This document shows positions 1-10,026 of a DNA stretch of 64,000 nt, one piece after another. Positions within the stretch are counted from its first letter, which is position 1, and each line of letters starts with the position of its first letter. This DNA comes from Liopterus haemorrhoidalis (taxonomy: Eukaryota > Arthropoda > Insecta > Coleoptera > Dytiscidae). The DNA is taken from the NCBI GenBank assembly GCA_963971575.1, contig OZ020616.1, forward strand, positions 25,575,120 to 25,639,119, given 5' to 3'. A program made the position numbers and the translations under genes. The notes below the pieces were generated by a model that saw only the letters and a program-made list of their open reading frames with translations, was not told where the DNA came from and did no database searches.

Positions 1-718
1 TTGGGGTGAGGATTAATAAAAAAATATTTAAAAAAATCAAGAGGCCTTAGTTTTTGAGTTATAGTCAATTTTAGGTACTATTTTCCGATATAGTCACTTT
101 TAGGTACTTTTTTTCTGATTTATTCAAAAACTGTTGGCCAAAATCCAAAATGAACCTTATTTTTGTGATCTACGGCCCAATGTGTATCAATTTTGAGAAA
201 AATCCGAAATATTTTTTTTTGTAAAAATTCGCGATTTCTTATCGAAGGGGTCCCCCTTACGATTTTTCGATATTTTGCCATTTTGAAGAGTTTTGTTTAA
301 TGATACATGCTTTTGTATAAGTTTGGTTATTAATGCCCATATTTTCTCCGACTAAAATGGACTTGAGGAACTCAAAAATTTAAACCAGATGTCCCTACCT
401 TTTACCGTTATTGAGATATAATTTTTTGAAAAATTAAATTTTATTACAAAAATTTCAAAATTTTTCAAATTTTTTTTTTGCTTAAAATATGTTTTAAAAT
501 GTGCCCTTACCATATTTCGGACCTAAAAACTTCAAAATTTCCAACCGCAGGTCCCTATCTCTTTTAGTTTTTGAAATACATGTTCATATTTTCTCTGTTA
601 ATTTTTTTGAAAAAAAAAAGTTTTCCTACTATAGTCCAAAATATGGCCTTTAGGTAATTTTGGCGTGAGGATTAATAAAAAAATATTTAGAAAAATCAAG
701 AGGCCTTAGTTTTTGAGT

Positions 719-777
719 TATAGTCAATTTTAGGTACTATTTTCCGATATAGTCACTTTTAGGTACTTTTTTTCTGA
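719..777. repeat. Internal 29/30-bp tandem duplication in the monomer
   Basis: Two adjacent copies, 719-747 and 748-777, both run tatagtca-ttttaggtact followed by a T-rich stretch and c(c/t)ga. The same pair is present in nearly every monomer of the array at the same place, so it predates the array's expansion. The second copy is the more variable: caatttt, cactttt, or catgttt in the U type. Confidence 0.9.
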
Positions 778-1083
778 TTTATTCAAAAACTGTTGGCCAA
801 AATCCAAAATGAACCTTATTTTTGTGATCTACGGCCCAATGTGTATCAATTTTGAGAAAAATCCGAAATATTTTTTTTTGTAAAAATTCGCGATTTCTTA
901 TCGAAGGGGTCCCCCTTACGATTTTTCGATTTTTTGCCATTTTGAAGGGTTTTGTTTAATGATACATGCTTTTGTATAAGTTTGGTTATTAAGGCCCATA
1001 TTTTCTTCGACTAAAATGGACTTGAGGAACTCAAAAATTTAAACCAGATGTCCCTACCTTTTACCGTTATTGAGATATAATTT

Positions 1084-1128
1084 TTTGAAAAATTAAATTT
1101 TATTACAAAAATTTCAAAATTTTTCAAA
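1084..1128. repeat. Dyad symmetry (inverted repeat) in the monomer
   Basis: The arms tttgaaaaatt (1084-1094) and aatttttcaaa (1118-1128) are perfect 11-base reverse complements separated by 23 bases. The equivalent position in most monomers keeps both arms. In the S types the left arm is changed to gaacaatt. It could extrude a small hairpin or cruciform; no function is shown by the sequence. Confidence 0.75.
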
Positions 1129-2610
1129 TTTTTTTTTTGCTTAAAATATGTTTTAAAATGTGCTTTTACCATACTTCAGACCTTAAAACTTCAAAAATTC
1201 CAACCGCAGGTCTCTATCTCTTTTAGTTTTTGAAATACATGTTCATATTTTCTCTGTTCATTTTTTTGAAAAAAAAAAAGTTTTCTTTATACAGTCCAAA
1301 ATATGGCCTTTAGGTAACTTTGGGGTGAGGATTAATAAAAAAATATTTAAAAAAATCAAGAGGCCTTAGTTTTTGAGTTATAGTCAATTTTAGGTACTAT
1401 TTTCCGATATAGTCAGTTTTAGGTACTTTTTTTCCGATTTACTCAAAAACAGTTGGCCAAAATCCAAAATGAACCTTATTTTTGTGATCTACGGCCCAAT
1501 GTGTATCAATTTTGAGAAAAATCCGAAATATTTTTTTTTTGTAAAAATTCGCGATTTCTTATCGAAGGGGTCCCTCTTACGATTTTTCGATTTTTTGCCA
1601 TTTTTAAGGGTTTTGTTTAATGATACATGCTTTTGTATAAGTTTGGTTATTAAGGCCCATATTTTCTTCGACTAAAATGGCCTTGAGGAACTCAAAAATT
1701 TAAACCAGATGTCCCTACTTTTTACCGTTATTGAGATATAATTTTTTGAAAAATTAAATTTTATTACAAAAATTTCAAAATTTTTCAAATTTTTTTTTTG
1801 CTTAAAATATGTTTTAAAATGTGTTTTACCATACTTCAGACCTTAAAACTTCAAAAATTCCAACCGCAGGTCCTTATCTCTTTTAGTTTTTGAAATACAT
1901 GTTCATATTTTCTCTGTTAATTTTTTTGAAAAAAAAAAGTTTTCCTAATACAGTCCAAAATATGGCCTTTAGGTAATTTTGGGGTGAGGATTAATAAAAA
2001 AATATTTAAAAAAATCAAGAGGCCTTAGTTTTTGAGTTATAGTCAATTTTAGGTACTATTTTCCGATATAGTCACTTTTAGGTACTTTTTTTCTGATTTA
2101 TTCAAAAACTGTTGGCCAAAATCCAAAATGAACCTTATTTTTGTGATCTACGGCCCAATGTGTATCAATTTTGAGAAAAATCCGAAATATTTTTTTTTGT
2201 AAAAATTCGCGATTTCTTATCGAAGGGGTCCCCGTTACGATTTTTCGATTTTTTGCCATTTTGAAGGGTTTTGTTTAATGATACATGCTTTTGTATAAGT
2301 TTGGTTATTAAGGCCCATATTTTCTTCGACTAAAATGGACTTGAGGAACTCAAAAATTTAAACCAGATGTCCCTACCTTTTACCGTTATTGAGATATAAT
2401 TTTTTGAAAAATTAAATTTTATTACAAAAATTTCAAAATTTTTCAAATTTTTTTTTTGCTTAAAATATGTTTTAAAATGTGCTTTTACCATACTTCAGAC
2501 CTTAAAACTTCAAAAATTCCAACCGCAGGTCTCTATCTCTTTTAGTTTTTGAAATACATGTTCATATTTTCTCTGTTCATTTTTTTGAAACAAAAAAAAG
2601 TTTTCTTTAT

Positions 2611-3128
2611 ACAGTCCAAAATGAACCTTATTTTTGTGATCTACGGCCCAATGTGTATCAATTTTGAGAAAAATCCGAAATATTTTTTTTTTTAAAATTC
2701 GCGATTTCTTATCGAAGGGGTCCCCGTTACGATTTTTCGATTTTTTGCCATTTTTAAGGGTTTTGTTTAATGATACATGCTTTTGTATAAGTTTGGTTAT
2801 TAAGGCCCATATTTTCTTCGACTAAAATGGACTTGAGGAACTCAAAAATTTAAACCAGATGTCCCTACCTTTTACCGTTATTGAGATATAATTTTTTGAA
2901 AAATTAAATTTTATTACAAAAATTTCAAAATTTTTCAAATTTTTTTTTTGCTTAAAATATGTTTTAAAATGTGCCCTTACCATATTTCGGACCTAAAAAC
3001 TTCAAAATTTCCACCGCAGGTCCCTATCTCTTTTAGTTTTTGAAATACATGTTCATATTTTCTGTTAATTTTTTTGAAAAAAAAAAGTTTTCCTAATACA
3101 GTCCAAAATATGGCCTTTAGGTAATTTT
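2611..3128. repeat. Shortened monomer with deletion junction
   Basis: At about 2613-2623 the text passes from acagtccaaaat, normally followed by atggcc and the next monomer start, directly into gaaccttatttttg, which normally lies about 169 bases further on. The motif tccaaaat occurs at both places in an intact monomer (near 1294 and 1463), so the junction is explained by recombination or slippage between these 8-base copies. The resulting unit is about 490 bp and lacks the monomer start and the 29/30-bp duplication. Spacing agrees: 1981 to 3129 is 1148 bases, one full plus one short monomer. Confidence 0.92.
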
Positions 3129-5725
3129 GGGGTGAGGATTAATAAAAAAATATTTAAAAAAATCAAGAGGCCTTAGTTTTTGAGTTATAGTCAATTTTAG
3201 GTACTATTTTCCGATATAGTCAATTTTAGGTAATTTTTTTCCGATTTACTCAAAAACAGTTGGCCAAAATCCAAAATGAACCTTATTTTTGTGATCTAGG
3301 GCCCAATTTGTATCAATTTTGAGAAAAATCCGAAATATTTTTTTTTGTAAAAATTCGCGATTTCTTATCGAAGGGGTCCCCCTTACGATTTTTTGATATT
3401 TTGCCATTTTGAAGAGTTTTGTTTAATGATACATGCTTTTGTATAAGTTTGGTTATTAATGCCCATATTTTCTCCGACTAAAATGGACTTGAGGAACTCA
3501 AAAATTTAAACCAGATGTCCCTACCTTTTACCGTTATTGAGATATAATTTTTTGAAAAATTAAATTTTATTACAAAAATTTCAAAATTTTTCAAATTTTT
3601 TTTTTGCTTAAAATATGTTTTAAAATGTGCCCTTACCATATTTCGGACCTAAAAACTTCAAAATTTCCAACCGCAGGTCCCTATCTCTTTTAGTTTTTGA
3701 AATACATGTTCATATTTTCTGTTAATTTTTTTGAAAAAAAAAAGTTTTCCTAATACAGTCCAAAATATGGCCTTTAGGTAATTTTGGGGTGAGGATTAAT
3801 AAAAAAATATTTAAAAAAATCAAGAGGCCTTAGTTTTTGAGTTATAGTCAATTTTAGGTACTATTTTCCGATATAGTCAATTTTAGGTAATTTTTTTCCG
3901 ATTTACTCAAAAACAGTTGGCCAAAATCCAAAATGAACCTTATTTTTGTGATCTAGGGCCCAATTTGTATCAATTTTGAGAAAAATCCGAAATATTTTTT
4001 TTTGTAAAAATTCGCGATTTCTTATCGAAGGGGTCCCCCTTACGATTTTTTGATATTTTGCCATTTTGAAGAGTTTTGTTTAATGATACATGCTTTTGTA
4101 TAAGTTTGGTTATTAATGCCCATATTTTCTCCGACTAAAATGGACTTGAGGAACTCAAAAATTTAAACCAGATGTCCCTACCTTTTACCGTTATTGAGAT
4201 ATAATTTTTTGAAAAATTAAATTTTATTACAAAAATTTCAAAATTTTTCAAATTTTTTTTTGTCTTAAAATATGTTTTAAAATGTGCCCTTACCATATTT
4301 CGGACCTAAAAACTTCAAAATTTCCAACCGCAGGTCCCTATCTCTTTTAGTTTTTGAAATACATGTTCATATTTTCTCTGTTAATTTTTTTGAAAAAAAA
4401 AGTTTTCCTAATACAGTCCAAAATATGGCCTTTAGGTAATTTTGGGGTGAGGATTAATAAAAAAATATTTAAAAAAATCAAGAGGCCTTAGTTTTTGAGT
4501 TATAGTCAATTTTAAGTACTATTTTCCGATATAGTCACTTTTAGGTACTTTTTTTCTGATTTATTCAAAAACTGTTGGCCAAAATCCAAAATGAACCTTA
4601 TTTTTGTGATCTACGGCCCAATGTGTATCAATTTTGAGAAAAATCCGAAATATTTTTTTTTGTAAAAATTCGCGATTTCTTATCGAAGGGGTCCCCCTTA
4701 CGATTTTTCGATATTTTGCCATTTTGAAGAGTTTTGTTTAATGATACATGCTTTTGTATAAGTTTGGTTATTAATGCCCATATTTTCTCCGACTAAAATG
4801 GACTTGAGGAACTCAAAAATTTAAACCAGATGTCCCTACCTTTTACCGTTATTGAGATATAATTTTTTGAAAAATTAAATTTTATTACAAAAATTTCAAA
4901 ATTTTTCAAATTTTTTTTTTTGCTTAAAATATATTTTAAAATGTGCCCTTACCATATTTCGGACCTAAAAACTTCAAAATTTCCAACCGCAGGTCCCTAT
5001 CTCTTTTAGTTTTTGAAATACATGTTCATATTTTCTCTGTTAATTTTTTTGAAAAAAAAAAGTTTTCCTACTATAGTCCAAAATATGGCCTTTAGGTAAT
5101 TTTGGGGTGAGGATTAATAAAAAAATATTTAAAAAAATCAAGAGGCCTTAGTTTTTGAGTTATAGTCAATTTTAGGTACTATTTTCCGATATAGTCAATT
5201 TTAGGTAATTTTTTTCCGATTTACTCAAAATCAGTTGGCCAAAATCCAAAATGAACCTTATTTTTGTGATCTACGGCCCAATGTGTATCAATTTTGAGAA
5301 AAATCCGAAATATATTTTTTTGTAAAAATTCGCGATTTCTTATCGAAGGGGTCCCTCTTACGATTTTTCGACTTTTTGCCATTTTTAAGGGTTTTGTTTA
5401 ATGATACATGCTTTTGTATAAGTTTGGTTATTAAGGCCCATATTTTCTTCGACTAAAATGGACTTGAGGAACTCAAAAATTTAAACCAGATGTCCCTACT
5501 TTTTACCGATATTGAGATATAATTTTTTGAAAAATTAAATTTTATTCCAAATGTTCAAAATTTTTCAAATTTTTTTTTTGCTTAAAATATGTTTTAAAAT
5601 GTGCTTTTACCATACTTCAGACCTTAAAACTTCAAAAATTCCAACCGCAGGTCCCTATCTCTTTTAGTTTTTGAAATACATGTTCATATTTTCTCTGTTC
5701 ATTTTTTTGAAAAAAAAAAAGTTTT

Positions 5726-5730
5726 CCTAC
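5726..5730. other. Target site duplication, left copy
   Basis: The five bases cctac lie immediately outside the left LTR and are repeated directly after the right LTR. Five base pairs is the usual duplication made by Ty1/copia integrases. Confidence 0.95.
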
Positions 5731-5955
5731 TGTTAGCATGAGCGTAAATGCAACAGCGGAAATGTAAACAGAGTATATTTATTAATAAGTATGCAAAAAT
5801 ATATAAACAACAATTACACATTGACAGTTCTTCAATACATATAAACAACGACTACTAGATATTACATTGAACAAATGTTTAATATCTATTGACATCAAAA
5901 CCATGGAAACTGACAAGGTAGAGACAGCAGCTCGGAACAGCGTATAGTCTCAACA
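5731..5955 (-). repeat. 3' LTR (left end of the element)
   Basis: The LTR is 225 bp; on the plus strand it begins tgttagcatgag and ends agtctcaaca, so in element sense it starts TGTTGAGACT and ends GCTAACA. It equals the right LTR except at 5940 (g here, a at 10350). The Gag-Pol stop codon (5950-5952) lies inside it. A TATA-like sequence and an AATAAA are present toward its element-sense 3' side. Confidence 0.97.
5778..5808 (-). terminator. Putative TATA-like and polyadenylation signals of the 3' LTR
   Basis: This is the same pair of words as in the other LTR: AATAAA on the minus strand at 5778-5783 and a TATATAT stretch at about 5799-5805. In the 3' LTR the AATAAA would be the signal ending the genomic transcript. 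It is supported only by motif and position. Confidence 0.4.
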
Positions 5956-8900
5956 CCTCCCCTCGGAGTGACGAGCTGGAACAGGTTTCATCCCCATTGC
6001 TTCCAAAAATTGAAAATGTTTTACTCTTCCTAGTCCTTTCGTCAAAATATCGGCAATCATCTCATTGGTACCGATATGACTTGTGCGAACTAATCCGTTC
6101 TTTATGGCATCACGTATAAAGTGGAATTTTATGTCAATATGTTTAGACCTTCCGTGATATACTGGGTTTTCAGCCAATTTTAAGGCACCCAAGTTGTCGT
6201 TGTAAATGACGATCTTTTCTTGATTACGTAGTCCCAGCTCTCGGAGAAAATAATGCAAGTATATCGCTTCTTTAGAAGCATCAGTAAGACCCATATATTC
6301 AGCCTCGTTCGTGGAAAGAGCTATTGTTTTTTGTTTTCTTGAGTCCCATGATATCGGGGAGTCACAAAATAGAAAACAGAAACCAGTAAAAGATTTTCGG
6401 TCATTTAAGTTTCCGCCCCAATCGGCGTCCACATATCCGGTGACAGAATTCGAGTTTTTTCGGTATCCATATCCCAAGCCAAGACTCATGGTTCCCTTCA
6501 AATACCGTAAGACTCGCTCAGCGGCCATCCAATGAGTTCTGTCGAACGCATGATTAAATTGTCCCAAAAAGCTCACACAATGACTGATATCGGGACGTGT
6601 TACAGTAGAGAGATACGTCAAACAGCCAATCAATTCCCGAAAGGGTAATTTCAGATCGTCTTCAGACTGTTTAAGACATTTGACAAGTTTCACACTTGTA
6701 TCCATAGGAGTAGATACAGTTTTGCAGTCAGTCATCCCGAATTTGTCTAATAATTCGGTAATATATCGACGTTGAGATAAATACAAAAAATCTTTATCTC
6801 TAGTGAACTCAATCCCCAAGAAATTCTTGATTTCGCCTAAGTCGCGAATTTCAAAATCTTGGGATAAGTGAGCATTTACGTTACGGATGATTGTAATGCT
6901 CTTGGAAATTATTAAAATGTCGTCTACATACGTAATAACGTAAGAAAACTCACCATTTGAAGATAAAATGTAGACGCATGGATCTGAGTTGCACGGTGTG
7001 GCTCCCAATTTCTTCAAGGAGTTGTCGAGCTTCTCGTTCCAACTTTTTCCGGCTTGCCGCAAACCATATAAAGCTTTACGTAATAAACATACCTTGTCTT
7101 TGTTAGAGATTTGGTCCAACATCGTTTTCGCTTTGTGTTTAATCTGTGGAGAAATATTCCGATCAGCGCATATCTTTTCCAGAACCTCTGTAGAATATTT
7201 AGGGAGCTCCATGAAAATTTCTTCGTTAAGTTCCCCATTTAGATATGCCGTCGATACATCGAGTTGATGTACTTTCATCCCCAACTGTACACTCAGAGCA
7301 ATTAGAAGACGAATAGAACTTAATCTAGCGACCGGAGCAAATGTTTCATTAAAATGTATTCCTGGTTTTTGATAAAAACCCTGCGCTACAAGACGAGCTT
7401 TGTGTCGCTCAATTGTTCCATCTTCTCGCAGTTTATTTCGTAAAACGAATCGACTTCCAATTACCAGTTTATCTTTTGGACGATCAACAAGTTTCCAAGT
7501 ATTATTCTTTAGCACAGAACACATTTCGCTGGCCATAGAATCATACCATCCTTTCTTGTTCGGTCCATTTAAAGCATCATTCATGGGAATTTCTGACAAT
7601 AGTACTTCATCGGAGACGTAATCTACTTGATTTTCCTCCCCTCCAACTTCAGGTATTTTCACCATACGAGGAACTTTACGTGGTCTCCCGCGCCGATTCG
7701 TGCGCATAATTCGGGGACGACCAGCTGCTCTTCTAAGGTTAGCTTCTGGTTTTCCATTAGAATCATCAGATTCAATTTCTGATGAATTGACGTCATCTTG
7801 AGGTGCTGCAAGCGGCAGTATTTCAATATCAACGGTCTCGGGATCTTCGTATTGGGTCTCATCTTCTTCAGGGTAATGCTTGATTTTCTTACAGAATTTG
7901 ATGTCCCTTGAAATGACGACCTTACGATCTTCAGGTAGCCAAACGCGAAATCCCTTGGATTCGTCAGCATAACCAAGAAATCTGCCCAGTTTAGATCGCG
8001 GTTCCAGTTTTCCTCTTGTTGGTCGACTGTCGAGGCAGTAAATGGAGGCTCCAAATTCTTGCAAATCTGATAGCTCGGGGGTCGATCCAGTCCATACTTC
8101 GAACGGAGTTCGCCCATCCAAACTTTTCGAAGGGCAGCGGTTTCTTAGGTAACAAGCCATATTTACAGCTTCAGCCCAAAATGTGGTGGGCATGCCAGAC
8201 TGGAATAGGAGGCAGCGTGCAGTTTCCATCAATGTTCGATTCTTCCTCTCTGCTACGCCGTTCTGCTCGGGATTGTATGGTACGGTCAATCTCCTGGTTA
8301 TTCCTTTTTCTTTTAGGAAATTGTCAAATCTTTCATTGACATACTCAGTACCGTTGTCTGCCTGAAAATATTTGACTCTTCGACCGGTTTGATTCTCGAC
8401 CATGTTCACGAATTCTAAGAAATAATCAAAAACGTTAGATTTCGATTTCAGGATACGTACCTGCGCCCAGCGACTGGCGTCGTCAATAAATGTTACGAAG
8501 TAACGAGCGCCGCCTTCAGACGTAGTTCTCATTGGGCCGCAAACATCGGAATGGATGATCTCCAGAATTTTGGTCGATCTATTCGACGCTTTTGGAAACG
8601 GCGTCCTTGTCATCTTCCCCTTTATGCAGACATCACATTCAGGTAAATTTTGTCCAGGTTCTCTTCGCAGATTTACGCCCCTTATGACCTTATTGTTAAA
8701 GGCCTTAAGAAGATCCTTGAAGTTCACGTGACCAAGACGTCGATGCCAATCCATTAAGTTGTCTGCTGATCCAGACATGCAGGCAACCTCTACGTTTAAT
8801 TCAGGATTCTTTTCGTGTTCACGAATAAAATATAAATTTCCGACTCTCTCAGCCATCATCTCGATTTCACCTTCAGGGGTCATAATCACAGCATCCTGTT

Positions 8901-10026
8901 CCCTGAATAAAACCTGATGACCCTTGGACGTGATTTTGCTCACCGACATCAAGTTGGCTCTCAAGTCCGGTGCATGCAGTACATCCGTCAGGGTTACAGC
9001 AGTCGGTTTGCCTTGAAAGTTAGTAGCAAACTCAACAGTTCCAATGGCAGTCGTTTTCGTTATGGAGTCCGTAGCTAAGTTGAGCTTTTCTTGCTTAAAT
9101 TCATGGATGCTAGCAAAATTTGACAGCTCTTTACACAGGTGAGACGTAGCACCACTATCCAGGCACCATCTCGCTACGTTGCCAAGCCCAGCGTTAAAAC
9201 AAACGTTTCCGGGTTCAGAAAGAGTAACATATTTAGCCGCTCCTAGTTTTTTCTTATCGGGACAGTCTCGCGCCAAGTGTCCTATCAGCTTACATTTATG
9301 ACAACGAAACTTGAAAGTCGGAGTCGTCGACTGAACGTTTGCTCTGTTGTGATCCCTGTTCTGATTGGAACGATTCTTAAATTTCCTGGTATTTCCACCA
9401 GCAAACATGGCTTCACCTTTCATTTCAGGTGCATGCAAATCGGGTTTTCGAGCCTCACTCTCCTCGATGATTTTTATTTTGAGTGCTTCAGGAGACGGTA
9501 ACTGGTCTCGCGACTCAATCGCACATCGAAAATTTTCATATGATTGTGGCAGACTATAAAGTAACATGATAGTCAGTAAATCATCATTAATACAGACCTG
9601 CATATCGGCCAATTTATCTACTGCATCAAAGAACTTCTGTAGGTGTTCACGCACATCATCAGTTTCGCTCATTTTCTGTAAAGTGAGCCGCTTCAGGAGT
9701 GTTGCTTTTCGTGCAGGGCCTTTTGATGCGTAAATTGATTCTAACTTGAGCCATACCTCACGGGATGTGATGCATCCTTTAATTTGTTTCAGCTCACTAG
9801 GGCTTATTGCAAGGATGATGTCTGATTTCGCTTTGCTGTCATTGGAAATCCATTTCTTGCTTGCATTCGATGCTTCATCACCGCACTGACTCTCAGGTTT
9901 TTTAATTTCACCATTCACGTACGCCCATGCGTCATTTTTAATGAGCAACGCTTCCATTTGAATGCGCCAGGTATCGTAATTGTCTTTCTTTAAACACTCG
10001 ATGCGCATTACATTCGATACACTCAT
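5950..10026 (-). CDS. Copia-type Gag-Pol polyprotein (1358 aa), intact
   Basis: This single frame should make the capsid and all enzymes of the element. Residues 1-235 are a Gag region of the UBN2 / copia gag type. A CCHC zinc knuckle follows (Cys242, Cys245, His250, Cys255). An aspartic protease has the DSGA motif (Asp290). A pre-integrase zinc-binding region has His428, His433, Cys464 and Cys467. The integrase core has Asp494, Asp557 and Glu593, with the standard 35-residue spacing between the last two. The integrase tail is followed by an acidic stretch and a basic GRP-rich region (about 765-788). Reverse transcriptase spans about 830-1075 (Asp923 and the YVDD pair Asp1035-Asp1036). RNase H spans about 1165-1330 (Asp1200, Glu1241, Asp1277). 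Integrase before reverse transcriptase is diagnostic of Ty1/copia. The start at 10024-10026 has A at -3 and is the first ATG in this frame after the leader; Met7 is an alternative. No stop or frameshift interrupts it. The stop codon lies in the 3' LTR. Gag must be made in excess by splicing or processing, and I could not identify how. Confidence 0.97.
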   Translation of the reverse strand: MSVSNVMRIECLKKDNYDTWRIQMEALLIKNDAWAYVNGEIKKPESQCGDEASNASKKWISNDSKAKSDIILAISPSELKQIKGCITSREVWLKLESIYASKGPARKATLLKRLTLQKMSETDDVREHLQKFFDAVDKLADMQVCINDDLLTIMLLYSLPQSYENFRCAIESRDQLPSPEALKIKIIEESEARKPDLHAPEMKGEAMFAGGNTRKFKNRSNQNRDHNRANVQSTTPTFKFRCHKCKLIGHLARDCPDKKKLGAAKYVTLSEPGNVCFNAGLGNVARWCLDSGATSHLCKELSNFASIHEFKQEKLNLATDSITKTTAIGTVEFATNFQGKPTAVTLTDVLHAPDLRANLMSVSKITSKGHQVLFREQDAVIMTPEGEIEMMAERVGNLYFIREHEKNPELNVEVACMSGSADNLMDWHRRLGHVNFKDLLKAFNNKVIRGVNLRREPGQNLPECDVCIKGKMTRTPFPKASNRSTKILEIIHSDVCGPMRTTSEGGARYFVTFIDDASRWAQVRILKSKSNVFDYFLEFVNMVENQTGRRVKYFQADNGTEYVNERFDNFLKEKGITRRLTVPYNPEQNGVAERKNRTLMETARCLLFQSGMPTTFWAEAVNMACYLRNRCPSKSLDGRTPFEVWTGSTPELSDLQEFGASIYCLDSRPTRGKLEPRSKLGRFLGYADESKGFRVWLPEDRKVVISRDIKFCKKIKHYPEEDETQYEDPETVDIEILPLAAPQDDVNSSEIESDDSNGKPEANLRRAAGRPRIMRTNRRGRPRKVPRMVKIPEVGGEENQVDYVSDEVLLSEIPMNDALNGPNKKGWYDSMASEMCSVLKNNTWKLVDRPKDKLVIGSRFVLRNKLREDGTIERHKARLVAQGFYQKPGIHFNETFAPVARLSSIRLLIALSVQLGMKVHQLDVSTAYLNGELNEEIFMELPKYSTEVLEKICADRNISPQIKHKAKTMLDQISNKDKVCLLRKALYGLRQAGKSWNEKLDNSLKKLGATPCNSDPCVYILSSNGEFSYVITYVDDILIISKSITIIRNVNAHLSQDFEIRDLGEIKNFLGIEFTRDKDFLYLSQRRYITELLDKFGMTDCKTVSTPMDTSVKLVKCLKQSEDDLKLPFRELIGCLTYLSTVTRPDISHCVSFLGQFNHAFDRTHWMAAERVLRYLKGTMSLGLGYGYRKNSNSVTGYVDADWGGNLNDRKSFTGFCFLFCDSPISWDSRKQKTIALSTNEAEYMGLTDASKEAIYLHYFLRELGLRNQEKIVIYNDNLGALKLAENPVYHGRSKHIDIKFHFIRDAIKNGLVRTSHIGTNEMIADILTKGLGRVKHFQFLEAMGMKPVPARHSEGRC
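5956..5964 (-). other. Polypurine tract
   Basis: On the minus strand GAGGGGAGG ends directly at the first base of the 3' LTR, where plus-strand DNA synthesis starts in LTR elements. It is translated as part of the last Gag-Pol codons (Glu-Gly-Arg), so the tract serves both as coding sequence and as replication primer. Confidence 0.9.

Larger units (their letters stand above)
661..1320. repeat. Representative satellite monomer (660 bp)
   Basis: This is a typical complete monomer used as a reference. By hand count it has 184 G or C in 660 bases. Landmarks in order: ggcgtgagg start; a 29/30-bp tandem duplication at 719-777; the conserved ccaaaatgaacc segment near 803; the most GC-rich part (cgcgatttcttatcgaagg to ggggtccccctt) at about 889-920; gatacatgcttttgtataag near 961; a dyad at 1084-1128; a caaccgcaggtctctatctc segment at 1201-1220; and a poly-A run ending in agttttcttta near 1290. 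The segments around 1047-1076 and 1206-1236 are clearly related to each other, which suggests the monomer is built from older, shorter units. Confidence 0.93.
1..5725. repeat. Satellite array, left block (about 657-bp monomers)
   Basis: Nine head-to-tail monomers, using the ggggtgaggattaat motif as monomer start, at about 3, 662 (reads ggcgtgagg), 1322, 1981, a shortened one beginning at about 2621, then 3129, 3786, 4444 and 5104. The first monomer is cut by the window edge and the last is interrupted by the retrotransposon. Monomers differ by scattered substitutions and by lengths of A and T runs. The pair at 3129 and 3786 is nearly identical and shares rare variants (gggcccaatttgtatc, and ttttttgatatttt where most copies have ttcgat), showing a recent local tandem duplication. 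No gene is supported; open frames here are interrupted and do not look like protein. The block does not follow the long ordered repeat seen to the right. Confidence 0.97.

Noticed and set aside
721..765. TTAGG words suggesting insect telomeric repeats
   Set aside because: The word ttttagg occurs two or three times per monomer within longer conserved text and never as a tandem TTAGG run.
889..912. Possible CENP-B box in the GC-rich part of the monomer (ttcgcgatttcttatcgaag)
   Set aside because: It has a TTCG, but the required downstream A and CGGG do not fall at the right spacing, so the core is not met.
661..1320. Hammerhead ribozyme in the satellite monomer
   Set aside because: No CTGANGA core with a matching GAAA and stems was seen on either strand of the reference monomer. 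The U-type tgatgatt lacks the preceding C and the partner.
1469..1675. 68-aa frame in satellite, and a similar 73-aa one at 17112-17333
   Set aside because: These are chance frames through ordinary monomers. Neighbouring monomers with equal sequence otherwise are interrupted in the same frame.
1..5725. Satellite monomer as a MITE or other DNA transposon copy
   Set aside because: Monomers abut each other directly with no terminal inverted repeats or target duplications between them.
6311..9559. Several 60-150 aa frames inside the retrotransposon on either strand
   Set aside because: They are alternative-frame shadows of the Gag-Pol gene, with no recognisable domain of their own and no env-like features.
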